DNA of 64,000 bases from Burkholderiaceae bacterium. GTDB taxonomy: Bacteria > Pseudomonadota > Gammaproteobacteria > Burkholderiales > Burkholderiaceae_D. The stretch is taken from contig JAOASL010000030.1 in assembly GCA_030158675.1 (NCBI GenBank), forward strand, positions 32,187 to 96,186, in the 5' to 3' direction. Positions 7,751 through 16,840 of this stretch are shown piece by piece (positions within the stretch are counted from its first letter, which is position 1; every line of letters starts with the position of its first letter). A program made the position numbers and the translations under genes. The notes under the pieces were generated by a model. That model was not told the origin of the DNA and searched no databases. It was given only the letters and a program-made list of their open reading frames with translations.

Positions 7751-9076
7751 TCAGTTGCACTTTGCGCCCGGGAAGCCGGCCTTGATCCAGTCTTCCGCTT
7801 TCATGTTCGCCGGCGGGTTCACGCATTCGGCGTTGAAGCGGACGATGTCCTCCATTACCACCAGCTTCTTGGCCGGATCCCACTTGGTGCGTCCGATCGC
7901 GGTCGGCTGGATGGCCTGCTGGCCTTCGCCGATGACCATCTTCACGCGTCCGCCGGGCGCTTCCCATTCGGAACCGCGCAGCGCGGCGGCGATCTGCTCG
8001 CCGGACGGCTTTTTGCCGCCGTTGGCTGCGATGGCTTTCTCTACTGCGAGCTTGACGCCCATGAGCGACTGCGCCATCCGGTACGGTGCCTGCACCGGGT
8101 AGACGCCGTTCTTGTCCTGATACAGCTTCCACCACCAGTCATTCAGGTCCGATTTCGGCGCCAGCATGCCGTACGCGCCGCGCGCGCCGAGGATGGTCCC
8201 GTCCGGCATTTTCTCGGCCAGCGGCACGAGCACATGGTCGGCGGCGGTCAGTACGACCTGCGATTTGCGGAACAGTCCGCGCGGCATCGATTGCAGCACC
8301 AGCGCCTGCAGGTCGCCGCCCCACAAGCTGGAATGTGTCACGTCGGCCTGCCGGGACATCAGCTGCGAAATCTCGGTGCCGTACTGGCCGGCGCCGAACT
8401 TGGGACGCTGGTCGGACAGCACCTTCGCATTCGGATACAGCACCGACATCGACAGGGTGAAGTCTTTCAGCGAGTCATGACCCCATGCATAGTCCTGGTT
8501 GATCATGTTGATCGTGTCGACCTTGACGTTGCGCGCCTTCAGGTAGCGCGCTGCGGCGATGTTGTCCATTGCACCGTGCGAAGCGGTACGGAACACATAC
8601 TTGTACTTCGCTTCTTCGAAGATGCGCGGCGTGCCGCAGTCGTACAGCACCAGCAACTTCTTCATTTCTTCCGCGACCGGCGATACCGCCAGACAGTCGC
8701 CGGAGCTGACGTAGCCGATGACGAGATCGACTTTTTCGCGCTCGTACAGGTTGCGCAGTTCTTGCACCTGCTTGGTCGCGCCGCCATTTTCGTCGATGTA
8801 CACCGCATTGATGGTCAGGCCGCCCATGCCCTTTTTGTTATACGGGGCCGGTGCGGCGCCACTGTTGAATGCGTCGATCAGTGCTTTCGCGCCGTTCACT
8901 GCCGGCACGCCGAAGCTGTCGGCAGCCTGACCCGACAGGAAGCTGACAATACCGATCTTGATGTCTTCTGCAGCGACGCTGCCGCCGATGCCCAGTGCGA
9001 TGGCGGCGGCTGCCGCACGCATGACAAATCCGCGCGCAGCAGCGCGCAGCGGTGTGTGATTCCCACCCTGCCTCAT
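7751..9076 (-). CDS. Periplasmic substrate-binding protein of the Liv-type importer
   Basis: 441 aa. The N terminus has a basic stretch followed by a hydrophobic core ('MRAAAAAIALGIGGSVAAED'), a Sec signal peptide probably cleaved near 'VAA-ED'. The mature part begins 'IKIGIVSFLSGQAADSFG', typical of LivJ-like type I periplasmic binding proteins. It is first in the operon, which usually gives the binding protein the highest expression. The gene has a strong ribosome-binding site (GGAGGAG, seen as CTCCTCC at 9082-9088 on the plus strand). The ligand is not inferable; the downstream CoA ligase suggests an organic acid. Confidence 0.85.
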   Translation of the reverse strand: MRQGGNHTPLRAAARGFVMRAAAAAIALGIGGSVAAEDIKIGIVSFLSGQAADSFGVPAVNGAKALIDAFNSGAAPAPYNKKGMGGLTINAVYIDENGGATKQVQELRNLYEREKVDLVIGYVSSGDCLAVSPVAEEMKKLLVLYDCGTPRIFEEAKYKYVFRTASHGAMDNIAAARYLKARNVKVDTINMINQDYAWGHDSLKDFTLSMSVLYPNAKVLSDQRPKFGAGQYGTEISQLMSRQADVTHSSLWGGDLQALVLQSMPRGLFRKSQVVLTAADHVLVPLAEKMPDGTILGARGAYGMLAPKSDLNDWWWKLYQDKNGVYPVQAPYRMAQSLMGVKLAVEKAIAANGGKKPSGEQIAAALRGSEWEAPGGRVKMVIGEGQQAIQPTAIGRTKWDPAKKLVVMEDIVRFNAECVNPPANMKAEDWIKAGFPGAKCN

Positions 9077-9108
9077 GGTGTCTCCTCCAGATGTATTAAG
9101 TATTGTGT

Positions 9109-9129
9109 TCTGGCGTATGCGCGGCCAGA
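9109..9129. promoter_or_regulatory. Inverted repeat upstream of the importer operon
   Basis: TCTGGC (9109-9114) and GCCAGA (9124-9129) form a 6-bp perfect dyad with a 9-bp spacer, 32-53 bp upstream of the binding-protein ATG on the minus strand. That is where an operator for a transcription factor would sit. The regulator is not encoded nearby. Confidence 0.35.
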
Positions 9130-9930
9130 CCGCGTCTTGATTGTCATTCTGTATCGTTCATTCGGCTTGCGGTCTTTGTCGTTGCAAAAGCTCCCATGAA
9201 AGATCTTGATTGCTCAACCGTTTGTAGCGCAGACCGGCGCCGGTAATGTTGCGGCGCAGTGATGCACATCGCAAGGGAGCACAGCGAGAGTCTTCGGCTT
9301 CTGTATTGCGGCGCAACGTTCGTGGTGAACTGTCGCCGTTGCGGCGGCCGTCAGACGGCATGTGCGACGCGCACGCTGACACACGCACCGCGCTGCGGTC
9401 GCAGGCTTGGTATCTGTTTGAAAACTACGGCGCGCTTTGCTTCAGGCTCCGTGACGCTCGCCGTATGCCTTGTGCAACTGCGCTTCCCAGGCCTGACCTG
9501 GAACGCTCGCCAAGTGTTCAAACCGACAGGCCAAACAGATCGTCAGATCTTTCCGGCAGGCCGGACTGGCGTACCAGAAGGTACGGCGGGCGCGGGCGGC
9601 GCCGACGGCGTGGAGGGCATTTGCGGCGTACGCGGCACTTGCTCGATCATCTTGTCGGTGTCGTGCTGGCCGGGAGTTCGCTCGCCATTCCCGATGTCGG
9701 ACTCGTCGGTACGGTGGCGGATGGGTGTCTGCATAGGTAAAAGAAGAGTCGGTGGTGACGCTGAACTCAGATCGCCTGTGGCTAGCTGAGTTCAGCCCGA
9801 CATCAGCCGGAATTTACCCACACATAACGTGGAAAAGCTTGTGGACAAGTCAGATCAAACAAAGACAAGCCTATGATTCTAATCAGCTATTTCGTATTGA
9901 TCGAAAACAAGGCAGCACCCTGCCAAAAGC
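9130..9930. other. About 800 bp with no confident gene
   Basis: Several overlapping reading frames exist on both strands but none shows a recognisable domain or a clear ribosome-binding site. The most protein-like is a 63-codon minus-strand frame (9543-9734), Pro/Ser-rich at its C-terminal half, listed separately. The rest presumably holds the importer promoter region and spacer DNA. Confidence 0.5.
9543..9734 (-). CDS. Possible small Pro-rich protein
   Basis: 63 aa. The first half is hydrophilic and the second half is rich in Pro, Ser and Ala ('PSTPSAPPAPAVPSGTP'). No signal peptide, membrane helix or known motif is visible, and there is no obvious ribosome-binding site. The amino-acid composition is more protein-like than that of the overlapping plus-strand frames, which are Arg-rich as antisense frames often are. 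Low confidence that it is expressed. Confidence 0.25.
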   Translation of the reverse strand: MQTPIRHRTDESDIGNGERTPGQHDTDKMIEQVPRTPQMPSTPSAPPAPAVPSGTPVRPAGKI

Positions 9931-10227
9931 TTAGTCTTCCCGGCCGAACGCGAATTGGGTCTGGCCCGGTTCATTGCGCTGGCCGCGACGCGGGCGCTTC
10001 ACTGAGTGCGGACGAATCGAGGCCGGGACCAGCCGGTTCACCGAGTGCCGGATTTCAAGCAATTGCTCGGCACGAACCAGCCGCATAATGCTTTGCAAGG
10101 CTTCGCGTGCAAGCCAATCCGCTCGCAGGTCGCTGCTTCCGGGCGTGGAAGCGTGTAAAAATTCTTCCATCAAATCTTTTGAATCGGGTAGCCAGGGAGT
10201 GGGATCGGATTTCGTTGAGTCGCTCAT
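9931..10227 (-). CDS. Hypothetical protein, 98 aa
   Basis: Not recognised. Residues 1-30 are acidic and Pro/Ser-containing ('SDPTPWLPDSKDLMEEFL'), the middle (about 35-70) is predicted helical with regularly spaced Leu and Arg, and the last 25 residues are basic and Gln-rich. No signal peptide or transmembrane segment. The composition is that of a plausible soluble protein rather than of an antisense frame. Spacing from both neighbours suggests its own promoter. Function unknown. Confidence 0.45.
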   Translation of the reverse strand: MSDSTKSDPTPWLPDSKDLMEEFLHASTPGSSDLRADWLAREALQSIMRLVRAEQLLEIRHSVNRLVPASIRPHSVKRPRRGQRNEPGQTQFAFGRED

Positions 10228-10633
10228 CGTTTTAGTCCGAGAATTAATCTTCAGAAACGGAGTCTAGCGACAATCCCTCTGAAGTCCAGAGTCCTCCGCT
10301 TGAGACAAATCAACGACTTGCCGGACTCTGATGTTCCGCAAGTTTTTTTTCATTTGCTCATAATTTTGCTCGAACCCGTGGATCCTCAATGGACGTTTGA
10401 TGCCTAAATGATGAAGAAGCGGTTGCAAAGCGTTGCTGTGCCCGGGACGCCAATCCGGAAGCGCAGTCAGCCGTGTTGCGCGATATGCGTGATTGGCTGC
10501 AGGGTGGAGCGCAGTGGCTTACAAATTTCATTTCTGTCTGCGGTTCGTCTCGCTGAAGCCCGTCATGCGTATTCCAGCACCCCAGAAGGCCGACTGTGCC
10601 GGCTTTGTTTCGATCCACATTACAGAGGTGCCC
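10228..10633. other. Gene-free spacer with an 8-bp inverted repeat
   Basis: No convincing gene. CAGAGTCC (10287-10294) pairs perfectly with GGACTCTG (10323-10330) over a 28-nt loop, and a T8 run follows at 10343-10350. The region separates a minus-strand hypothetical gene from the plus-strand zinc-finger gene and so should hold divergent promoters, but no good -35/-10 pair was found. Confidence 0.4.
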
Positions 10634-11026
10634 ATGGACGACCTGAACGAACAACAGAAAACACGGCTTGGCGAGGTGCTGTTACAGCGCGAGCTGGCAT
10701 TGCGAGCCGATATCCAGCGCGAGATCAGCTCGCAGGACGAATACGTTCAGTTGGCCAGTGAGGTGCCGGATCCGGGTGACCTCTCGTTCGCCAACCTGTC
10801 GGTTGATCTCGGCAACGCAGCAGTGAGCCGCGATCTGCATGAATTGCGCGCAGTCGAGCTGGCGCGCAAGCGAATGGCCAACGGTGTCTATGGGGAGTGC
10901 GCCTCTTGCGGCTACCCGATACCGTTCGAGCGTCTGCTGGCGATGCCTTCAGCTGAGCGCTGCGCGCCTTGCCAGGAAAATTTCGAGCGCACACACCATG
11001 AAGGGCATCGGGGCGCGACGATGTAG
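10634..11026 (+). CDS. DksA/TraR-family C4 zinc-finger protein
   Basis: 130 aa from the ATG at 10634, which has AGAGGTG 9 bp upstream; longer in-frame starts give an unrelated N terminus. The C-terminal finger has two Cys pairs, 'CASCGYPIPFERL' and 'CAPC', the DksA/TraR layout. The N-terminal coiled coil (about residues 1-85) should reach into the secondary channel of RNA polymerase. At its tip the sequence is 'DPGDLSFANLSVD', which does not give the DxxDxA tip of true DksA, so this is more likely a DksA-like paralogue than the stringent-response DksA. Monocistronic. Confidence 0.75.
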   Translation: MDDLNEQQKTRLGEVLLQRELALRADIQREISSQDEYVQLASEVPDPGDLSFANLSVDLGNAAVSRDLHELRAVELARKRMANGVYGECASCGYPIPFERLLAMPSAERCAPCQENFERTHHEGHRGATM

Positions 11027-11040
11027 CGCGCCATGCAGAT

Positions 11041-11064
11041 GGGCATAGGCATGCTGCTATGCCC
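11041..11064. terminator. Possible terminator hairpin between convergent genes
   Basis: GGGCATAG (11041-11048) and CTATGCCC (11057-11064) form a perfect 8-bp stem with an 8-nt loop, in the short gap between the converging DksA-like and LRR genes. There is no T-tract on either side, so intrinsic termination would be weak. Confidence 0.35.
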
Positions 11065-11110
11065 GGCCACCTCCCCCTGTTCAATCCTCATTCGCGCAAG
11101 CCCGGCTGAT

Positions 11111-12796
11111 TTATTCGGCCGATCGAGCGGAGGTATTCTGATCTTCCGCCTTGCTGTCGGTAACAGGAAAGGATGCTGGTATTTGCTGCTGATTGGCCTG
11201 GGTTTGCTGCGCCTGATTATTCATCGAAAGCACCATCTCTTGCATTACAGCATCAGTTTCCACTGCTGCTTTTTGAGGATCGGTTGCGCGTTTAATTTCG
11301 AGTACCTTTTGAGCCAGAAGTGCGCCCAATTCTGAAGGCAGTTCAAGGTATGGAATCCTTTGCGTCCCCGTAAAAGCAAGGCTCCATTTTTCTTCCAATG
11401 CCCGCATCTCAGATCGTACGTTACTGATTAAAATGGGCTCGATCTTTTTTTCTTTAATTTTCTTAACCGCTTCGTCATCAATGTCATGGGTGATGTCAAT
11501 AATTTCCAGTCTGCGCAAGCAGTGATTTTTTTCCAAGCCTGACGCAATGATCGAAGCACTTTCAGCGTCGATGTAACTGGAAGATAAATTGAGGCTTTGG
11601 AGCCGCGGCGAGCTCGCCAGAAATTTGCTGATGCTGAAGGCAGCCGCCTTGCCGCAATGATTATCTGAAAGATTGATATCTGTCAGAGTCCAGTTGTCCG
11701 GAGGTCCGGAAAACAGGTCCGCTATAAATTTATCGTCCAGCTCACCTGATGAAAGATTCAAAAATCGCAAACTGGGGTGTTCTACGAGGGTGCGTCTCAA
11801 CGTATCAAAAGATTCTTTGCTGCCTTCCGGCGAGCTTTGCTTCAAAGAGACTCGGCAGACACTCAACTTCTGTAATGTTGTCTGATCTTGTATGCAGTTG
11901 ATCAGAAAATCACCAGTCAGACTTCCTGAAAAGAAACCATCGATTTGTAGATTCTGTAAGCATTGACACTTCGAAATTATTTCCGCCCAATCATTGGTTG
12001 AATTATTTATAACCACTCCTTTTTCAATAATCAATTTCTGAAGATGGGGTAAATTTTTCAGAGAAATAAAATGGGAATTGACGTCTCCATCGATCAATTT
12101 TCCGGAGAATTTTACTTCTGTCAGACCCGAATTGGCTTCAATGACTTTTCCAATTCCTGATGAATTTTTTGATGAGGAATCGTCTTGGCAATCCGAGGCC
12201 GAAAAGGAAAATCCCTCTAAGGACAGCGTTGTCAGGTTAGTTTTTTTACTTAATGAATAAAATATATCAGCGAAGCTGGGTGGCGCATCGTCTTTATTGC
12301 AACTCAATTGAATTTCTTGCAAATACGAATTCTTGCAAATCTGACTGGCTGAACCGACTGTTTGGGAACCGAAACTCAGGTTCAGCTTGGTCACCGATGG
12401 ACTGTTTTCCAGCAATTCACCCAGCTTCATGCCGGCTTCTTCAGTCTCGCAATGGTAGGTCATCATGTCGGTTCCGCTCGCCTGTATTGCATACCGAGCC
12501 AGATCCATTTGATTAAGGCCCATCGCCAGTTCTTCAATCAGCTCAAACATCTCGTCGCTGTTGGCCTTGGGAAGTTCTCCGAGCACCAGAAAATTATTCA
12601 GTAGATTCCGATTGGGGTCGAATGTGCTCAACTTCAAATATTCTTCCGGCGTATATCGGGATACTAGGCCTGATGTGCTAATGAGAGCCGGCAGTTTATC
12701 TATCGATTTACTTGGCTTATGAGTGCCCTGTTCTGATGCTGTATCAAGCGGTGAAACCTGCGATGGAGCACTGAAATTTCTGGCAACCGGCCGCAT
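11111..12796 (-). CDS. Leucine-rich-repeat protein, effector-like
   Basis: 561 aa with a good ribosome-binding site (AAAGGAG) before the ATG. Residues 1-50 are Ser/Thr/Pro-rich without a hydrophobic signal. About residues 130-440 contain ribonuclease-inhibitor-type leucine-rich repeats, seen in units such as 'VTKLNLSFGSQTV', 'LTTLSLEGFSF', 'LRFLNLSSGELDD', 'LTDINLSDNHCGKAAA' and 'LQSLNLSSSYIDAESA'. The tail (about 500-561) is Gln/Ser-rich. Eukaryote-like LRRs plus an unstructured Ser/Pro N terminus suggest a type III secretion effector, as in the GALA proteins of Ralstonia, but no F-box and no E3-ligase domain is seen. The gene is clearly more AT-rich than its neighbours, which points to horizontal transfer. 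No secretion genes are in the window. Confidence 0.7.
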   Translation of the reverse strand: MRPVARNFSAPSQVSPLDTASEQGTHKPSKSIDKLPALISTSGLVSRYTPEEYLKLSTFDPNRNLLNNFLVLGELPKANSDEMFELIEELAMGLNQMDLARYAIQASGTDMMTYHCETEEAGMKLGELLENSPSVTKLNLSFGSQTVGSASQICKNSYLQEIQLSCNKDDAPPSFADIFYSLSKKTNLTTLSLEGFSFSASDCQDDSSSKNSSGIGKVIEANSGLTEVKFSGKLIDGDVNSHFISLKNLPHLQKLIIEKGVVINNSTNDWAEIISKCQCLQNLQIDGFFSGSLTGDFLINCIQDQTTLQKLSVCRVSLKQSSPEGSKESFDTLRRTLVEHPSLRFLNLSSGELDDKFIADLFSGPPDNWTLTDINLSDNHCGKAAAFSISKFLASSPRLQSLNLSSSYIDAESASIIASGLEKNHCLRRLEIIDITHDIDDEAVKKIKEKKIEPILISNVRSEMRALEEKWSLAFTGTQRIPYLELPSELGALLAQKVLEIKRATDPQKAAVETDAVMQEMVLSMNNQAQQTQANQQQIPASFPVTDSKAEDQNTSARSAE

Positions 12797-13060
12797 GAAT
12801 TTCTCCTTTGATGGTTTAAATTTTTCAACGGTAGCCCGTATTAGAGACAGCAGCGTTCAGATTGAGTAAAAGTCGAAGCGCATAGGTTCGGTTAAAACAC
12901 AGGCTGGTATGTCGCAGATACAACGGAGAGGCTTATTGGCCGCAACCATGTGTTCGCCGGGATTTAATGATAGAAGCCCTGGCTGCGCTGCCAGATTTGA
13001 TCTGGTCTTTTAAAATCGATCCTTCAGAATTTGTCGAACGCTAACTTCCCGGGGCTTTTT
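12797..13060. other. Divergent intergenic region, AT-rich
   Basis: 264 bp between the minus-strand LRR gene and the plus-strand permease gene. No gene is seen. The part next to the LRR gene shares its low GC content. It must hold both promoters, but no clear consensus pair was found. Confidence 0.5.
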
Positions 13061-15586
13061 ATGATCTTGACATCGCTCAGGCGTGTAATCCTTCACGCAT
13101 TCCGCATGACCCGTCGCGACTGGCATGCAGGCGAGCTGCGCTTCCTGCTGCTGGCGCTCGTGATTGCGGTGGCGGCGTTGTCTGCCGTGAGCTTTTTTGC
13201 CGACCGCATGAATCGTGCGCTGACACGCGATGCTGCCCAGTTGCTGGGCGCCGATCTGGTGGTGCGCAGCGACCGCCCGATCGATCCGGCCTGGCGTGAA
13301 CGTGCGTTGCGCGAAGGACTGTCGCTGGCCGATACCGTCAGTTTCCCCAGCATGGCCGTGACCGGCAGCGGTGATCAGCAAGATACCCGTCTGGTCGCTG
13401 TGAAGGCGGTGTCGGCTGCGTATCCGCTGCGTGGCGAACTCACGCTCGAGCGCGACGGGCGGCAGCAGTCTGCACGAGGCATGCCTGTGTCCGGAACCAC
13501 CTGGGTCGATCCCGCTTTTCTCACTGCGCACAATGTGAAGCCCGGCGACACACTGCAGCTTGGCGCGCGACGCTTTCGCATCGATGCTGTCATCGCGCTC
13601 GAAAAAGACCGTGGCGCCGCTTTCATGAATTTCGCACCACGCGCGATGATCTCGCTCGACGACCTCGTTGCCACGGGACTGGTGCGTGACGGCTCGCGTG
13701 TGACCTACCGACTGCAGCTGGCCGGCGAAGCGCGCGCCGTCGCCCGTTTTCAGGACTGGCTGACAACGCAATTGAAGCAAGCCGAGTTGCGCGGCATCCA
13801 GCTGGAATCGCTCGACGCAGGCCGGCCGGAGATGCGCACCACGCTTGAGCGCGCGCGGCAGTTTCTGTCGCTGGTCGGTCTGTTGACCGCGATGCTTGCG
13901 GCACTTGCCATTGCGCTGGCTGCACGACGTTTCATGCAGCGTCATGTCGATGCCGTCGCAATGCTGCGTTGCTTTGGTTTGCCGCAATCGCAGGTCACGC
14001 AAATCTACGCATTGGAATTCCTGCTGGTCGGCCTGGCGGGTGGTTTGCTCGGTGCGCTCGCTGGTTTTGGCGCGCATTTTCTGTTGCTGCAATGGCTGGG
14101 GCCGCTGGTGGCGATCGAGTTGCCGGCGCCCGGCTGGCTGCCGCTGTGGCAGGGTGTTGCGACCGGCTTGCTGCTGCTGGTTGGCTTTGCGCTGCCGCCG
14201 GTACTGCAGCTGCGTAATGTGCCGTATAACCAAGTGATCCGGCGCGAGCAGCCACCGCCCCAGGCGTTCACGCTGGCGGGCTATCTGCTCGCGCTGGTCG
14301 TGTTCGTCACGCTGCTGGTCTGGCAGGCCGGCGACCTGAAACTGGGGCTGCTGACTTCGGCAGGTTTTATCGGTGCGCTCGCCGTGTCGGCGCTCGTTGC
14401 CTCGGGTGCGCTGCGGGCGCTACGCTGGCTGCGCGCGCCACTGCACTGGCCTGCATGGCGCTTAGCACAGGATTCGCTGCGACGGCGGCCGGCCTCGAGT
14501 GCGTTGCAGATCGTGTCGCTGGCGCTTGGCCTGATGGCTTTGCTGCTGCTGACGATCGTTCGTGACGATCTGCTGTCGGCATGGCAGCAATCCGCGCCGC
14601 CGGACGCGCCAAATCATTTCGTGATCAACATTCAACCCGAGCAGCGCGCGCCGGTCACGCACATGTTGACTGCCGCTGGCATCGCCGATGCGCAGCTGTA
14701 TCCGATGATTCGCGGTCGGCTAGTGCAAGTGGGCGATCGCCAAATCGGACCGGAGAGCTTCGCAGAAGAACGCGCGCAACGGCTCGTCGAGCGGGAATTC
14801 AATTTGTCAGCGATGGCCGATCTGCCGGCACACAACCGCGTGGTCGCCGGACGCTGGTTTGGCGCACAAGCGTCCGGCGGCGAGGCATCGGTCGAGCAGG
14901 GACTCGCGCAGACGTTGAAACTGAAACTGGGCGACAAGCTGCGCTTCGATGTGGCCGGTGTGCCGGTCGACGCCACCATTACCAGCCTGCGCAAGCTGGA
15001 CTGGGGATCGATGCGGGTGAATTTCTTTGTGATCCTTGATCCGTCGATCTCGGCCGCACTGCCCACCACCTGGATCACCGCGTTTCATCTGCCGGCTGCG
15101 CAGTCCGGTCTGGTGAACCGGCTCGTGCATGATTACCCGAACCTGACCGTGGTGAATGTGGGCGCGATGGTCGCGCAGGTACAGGAGGTGATTCATCAGA
15201 TCATCAGCGCAGTCGAATTTCTGTTCCTGTTCACATTGTCAGCCGGTGTTCTGGTGCTGGCCGCCGCACTGATGGTGTCGCGGCAGGAGCGCGCGCACGA
15301 AGCTGCGTTGCTGCGCGCGCTGGGCGCGACGCGGACGCAGCTGGCCCGGGCGCAATGGGTGGAATGTGTGCTGGTTGGCGCTTGCGCCGGTCTGCTGGCG
15401 GCCACCGGCGCGTCACTGGTGGGCTGGATATTGGCGCGGCAGGTGTTCGATTTTGCATGGGCCTTCAGCCCGCTGGCCTGGTTGGCCGGCCCGGCGCTTG
15501 GCATCATTTGCGCACTGGCTGGCGGCTGGTTTGGACTCAACAGCGTGTTATCGAGGCCGCCCATACTGACCCTGCGGGAAGGCTGA
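13061..15586 (+). CDS. Large FtsX-type ABC permease (YbbP-like)
   Basis: 841 aa from the ATG at 13061; an upstream TTG at 13031 would add ten residues. A hydrophobic helix follows 'RDWHAGELRFLLLAL', then an extracytoplasmic domain, then FtsX-type membrane domains around residues 265-400 and 700-830 ('VLVLAAALMVSRQERAHEAALLRALGATRTQL' includes the conserved FtsX coupling loop). The layout matches E. coli YbbP, a MacB/LolCDE-like permease thought to handle lipophilic substrates in the periplasm rather than true import. The YbbA-type ATPase that normally precedes it is absent here. Confidence 0.8.
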   Translation: MILTSLRRVILHAFRMTRRDWHAGELRFLLLALVIAVAALSAVSFFADRMNRALTRDAAQLLGADLVVRSDRPIDPAWRERALREGLSLADTVSFPSMAVTGSGDQQDTRLVAVKAVSAAYPLRGELTLERDGRQQSARGMPVSGTTWVDPAFLTAHNVKPGDTLQLGARRFRIDAVIALEKDRGAAFMNFAPRAMISLDDLVATGLVRDGSRVTYRLQLAGEARAVARFQDWLTTQLKQAELRGIQLESLDAGRPEMRTTLERARQFLSLVGLLTAMLAALAIALAARRFMQRHVDAVAMLRCFGLPQSQVTQIYALEFLLVGLAGGLLGALAGFGAHFLLLQWLGPLVAIELPAPGWLPLWQGVATGLLLLVGFALPPVLQLRNVPYNQVIRREQPPPQAFTLAGYLLALVVFVTLLVWQAGDLKLGLLTSAGFIGALAVSALVASGALRALRWLRAPLHWPAWRLAQDSLRRRPASSALQIVSLALGLMALLLLTIVRDDLLSAWQQSAPPDAPNHFVINIQPEQRAPVTHMLTAAGIADAQLYPMIRGRLVQVGDRQIGPESFAEERAQRLVEREFNLSAMADLPAHNRVVAGRWFGAQASGGEASVEQGLAQTLKLKLGDKLRFDVAGVPVDATITSLRKLDWGSMRVNFFVILDPSISAALPTTWITAFHLPAAQSGLVNRLVHDYPNLTVVNVGAMVAQVQEVIHQIISAVEFLFLFTLSAGVLVLAAALMVSRQERAHEAALLRALGATRTQLARAQWVECVLVGACAGLLAATGASLVGWILARQVFDFAWAFSPLAWLAGPALGIICALAGGWFGLNSVLSRPPILTLREG

Positions 15587-15664
15587 GCACCGTCAATCGC
15601 GATCGGCGGCTCTGCCCGTACAGTCTCCTCCACATGACGTCGTCAGGCAGGGGAGGCAGGGAGC

Positions 15665-16840
15665 ATGCGCAGTCGCTACACGTTGGTCGGCGGGTTGAGT
15701 GCCCGGTTGAGCACCGGATGGAATACCGGCTTGATTGCGCTGGTGATGCTGCTTGCAGGCTGCACCGCGATGGCGCCTGGTATCCAGTTTTCGGCGGCCA
15801 GATCCACCGCCGGCGAAGATGAGCAAAAGATTCATCCGCAGATACGGCCCATCACCCCCGCGCTGGTCAGTGCCGAACGCGAAGCGCGCGACCGGCGCGT
15901 GGCCGACGATATCGGCGCCCTGATGCTGCCGCCTGAGCCCTACCGGATCGAGGCTGGCGATGTGCTCGGCATCGTCGTCTGGGACCATCCTGAACTGTCT
16001 GCCACGATGCTGCCGCCACCGGCGGCGGCTGGCGCCGGCGCCATCGGCATTGCCGCCAGCCCGATGCAACCGGGCTCCGGGTTCGAAATCGATCAGCAAG
16101 GCATGCTCGATTTTCCGTATGCGGGCCGGGTCAAACTCGCCGGCCTGACGCCACCCGAGGCGCATGCGTTGCTGACGAAGCGGCTTGCGTTCTATCTGCG
16201 TGCGCCGAAAGTGACGCTGCGCGTGATGGCCTATCGGAGCAAGCGCGTGTACGTCGATGGCGAGGTGAAGTCGCCCGGCGTCCAGCCGATCAATGACATC
16301 GCAATGACGCTGACCGAGGCCATCAACCGGGCCGGTGGTATGAACCCGGTCGCCGACCAGAGCCGCGTGATGGTGACGCGCGCCGGCAAGACGTATCAGG
16401 TGAACCTGCCGCTGCTGGTACAGCGTGGCATCAATCCGTCCGCAGTGATGCTGCAGAACGGTGACCTGGTGCGCCTGCCTTCGCGGGAAGACAGCAAGGT
16501 CTTTTTGTCCGGTGAAGTCAGCGCGCCGCGCGCACTCGCCATGCGTAACGGCCGGCTGACGCTGAACGAAGCACTTGGCGAGGCCGGTGGCATCAATCCG
16601 GTGACGGGCGATGCGCGTAAGGTCTATGTGGTGCGGCGACACGATCAGGAATCGATCGTCTACCAGCTCGATGCGAATGCGCCGGGCGCACTGGCCATGG
16701 CCGAAGGCTTCGAGTTGAATCCGAAGGATGTCGTGTATGTCGCCGCGACTGCGCTCACCAACTGGAATCGCACGATCAGCGCAATGATCCCCGGTTCGCT
16801 GCCGACCGCGGTGATCGCCACTACGCCGGCCGTACGCTGA
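15665..16840 (+). CDS. wza: Outer-membrane polysaccharide export lipoprotein (Wza-like)
   Basis: 391 aa. The N terminus is a lipoprotein signal with lipobox 'LLAGC' (Cys33). A Poly_export domain follows around residues 85-190 ('PYRIEAGDVLGIVVWDHPELS'), then two SLBB-type domains ('KRVYVDGEVKSPGVQPIND', 'SKVFLSGEVSAPRALA'). It forms the outer-membrane channel through which the polymer leaves. GGCAGGGAGC precedes the ATG as ribosome-binding site. It is first in the wza-wzb-wzc operon; TGATG links it to the phosphatase gene. Confidence 0.9.
   Translation: MRSRYTLVGGLSARLSTGWNTGLIALVMLLAGCTAMAPGIQFSAARSTAGEDEQKIHPQIRPITPALVSAEREARDRRVADDIGALMLPPEPYRIEAGDVLGIVVWDHPELSATMLPPPAAAGAGAIGIAASPMQPGSGFEIDQQGMLDFPYAGRVKLAGLTPPEAHALLTKRLAFYLRAPKVTLRVMAYRSKRVYVDGEVKSPGVQPINDIAMTLTEAINRAGGMNPVADQSRVMVTRAGKTYQVNLPLLVQRGINPSAVMLQNGDLVRLPSREDSKVFLSGEVSAPRALAMRNGRLTLNEALGEAGGINPVTGDARKVYVVRRHDQESIVYQLDANAPGALAMAEGFELNPKDVVYVAATALTNWNRTISAMIPGSLPTAVIATTPAVR

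Noticed and set aside
7703-9199. 498-codon plus-strand frame
   Set aside because: Antisense of the importer binding-protein gene; His/Arg-rich composition typical of shadow frames.
12850-12895. Possible Hrp box upstream of the LRR gene
   Set aside because: CGAACCTA on the minus strand resembles the first half of a HrpL box, but the second half does not match at the right spacing; no PIP-box pair was found either.
13010-14233. 407-codon minus-strand frame
   Set aside because: Antisense of the FtsX-type permease gene; Gln/Arg/His-rich, no domain.
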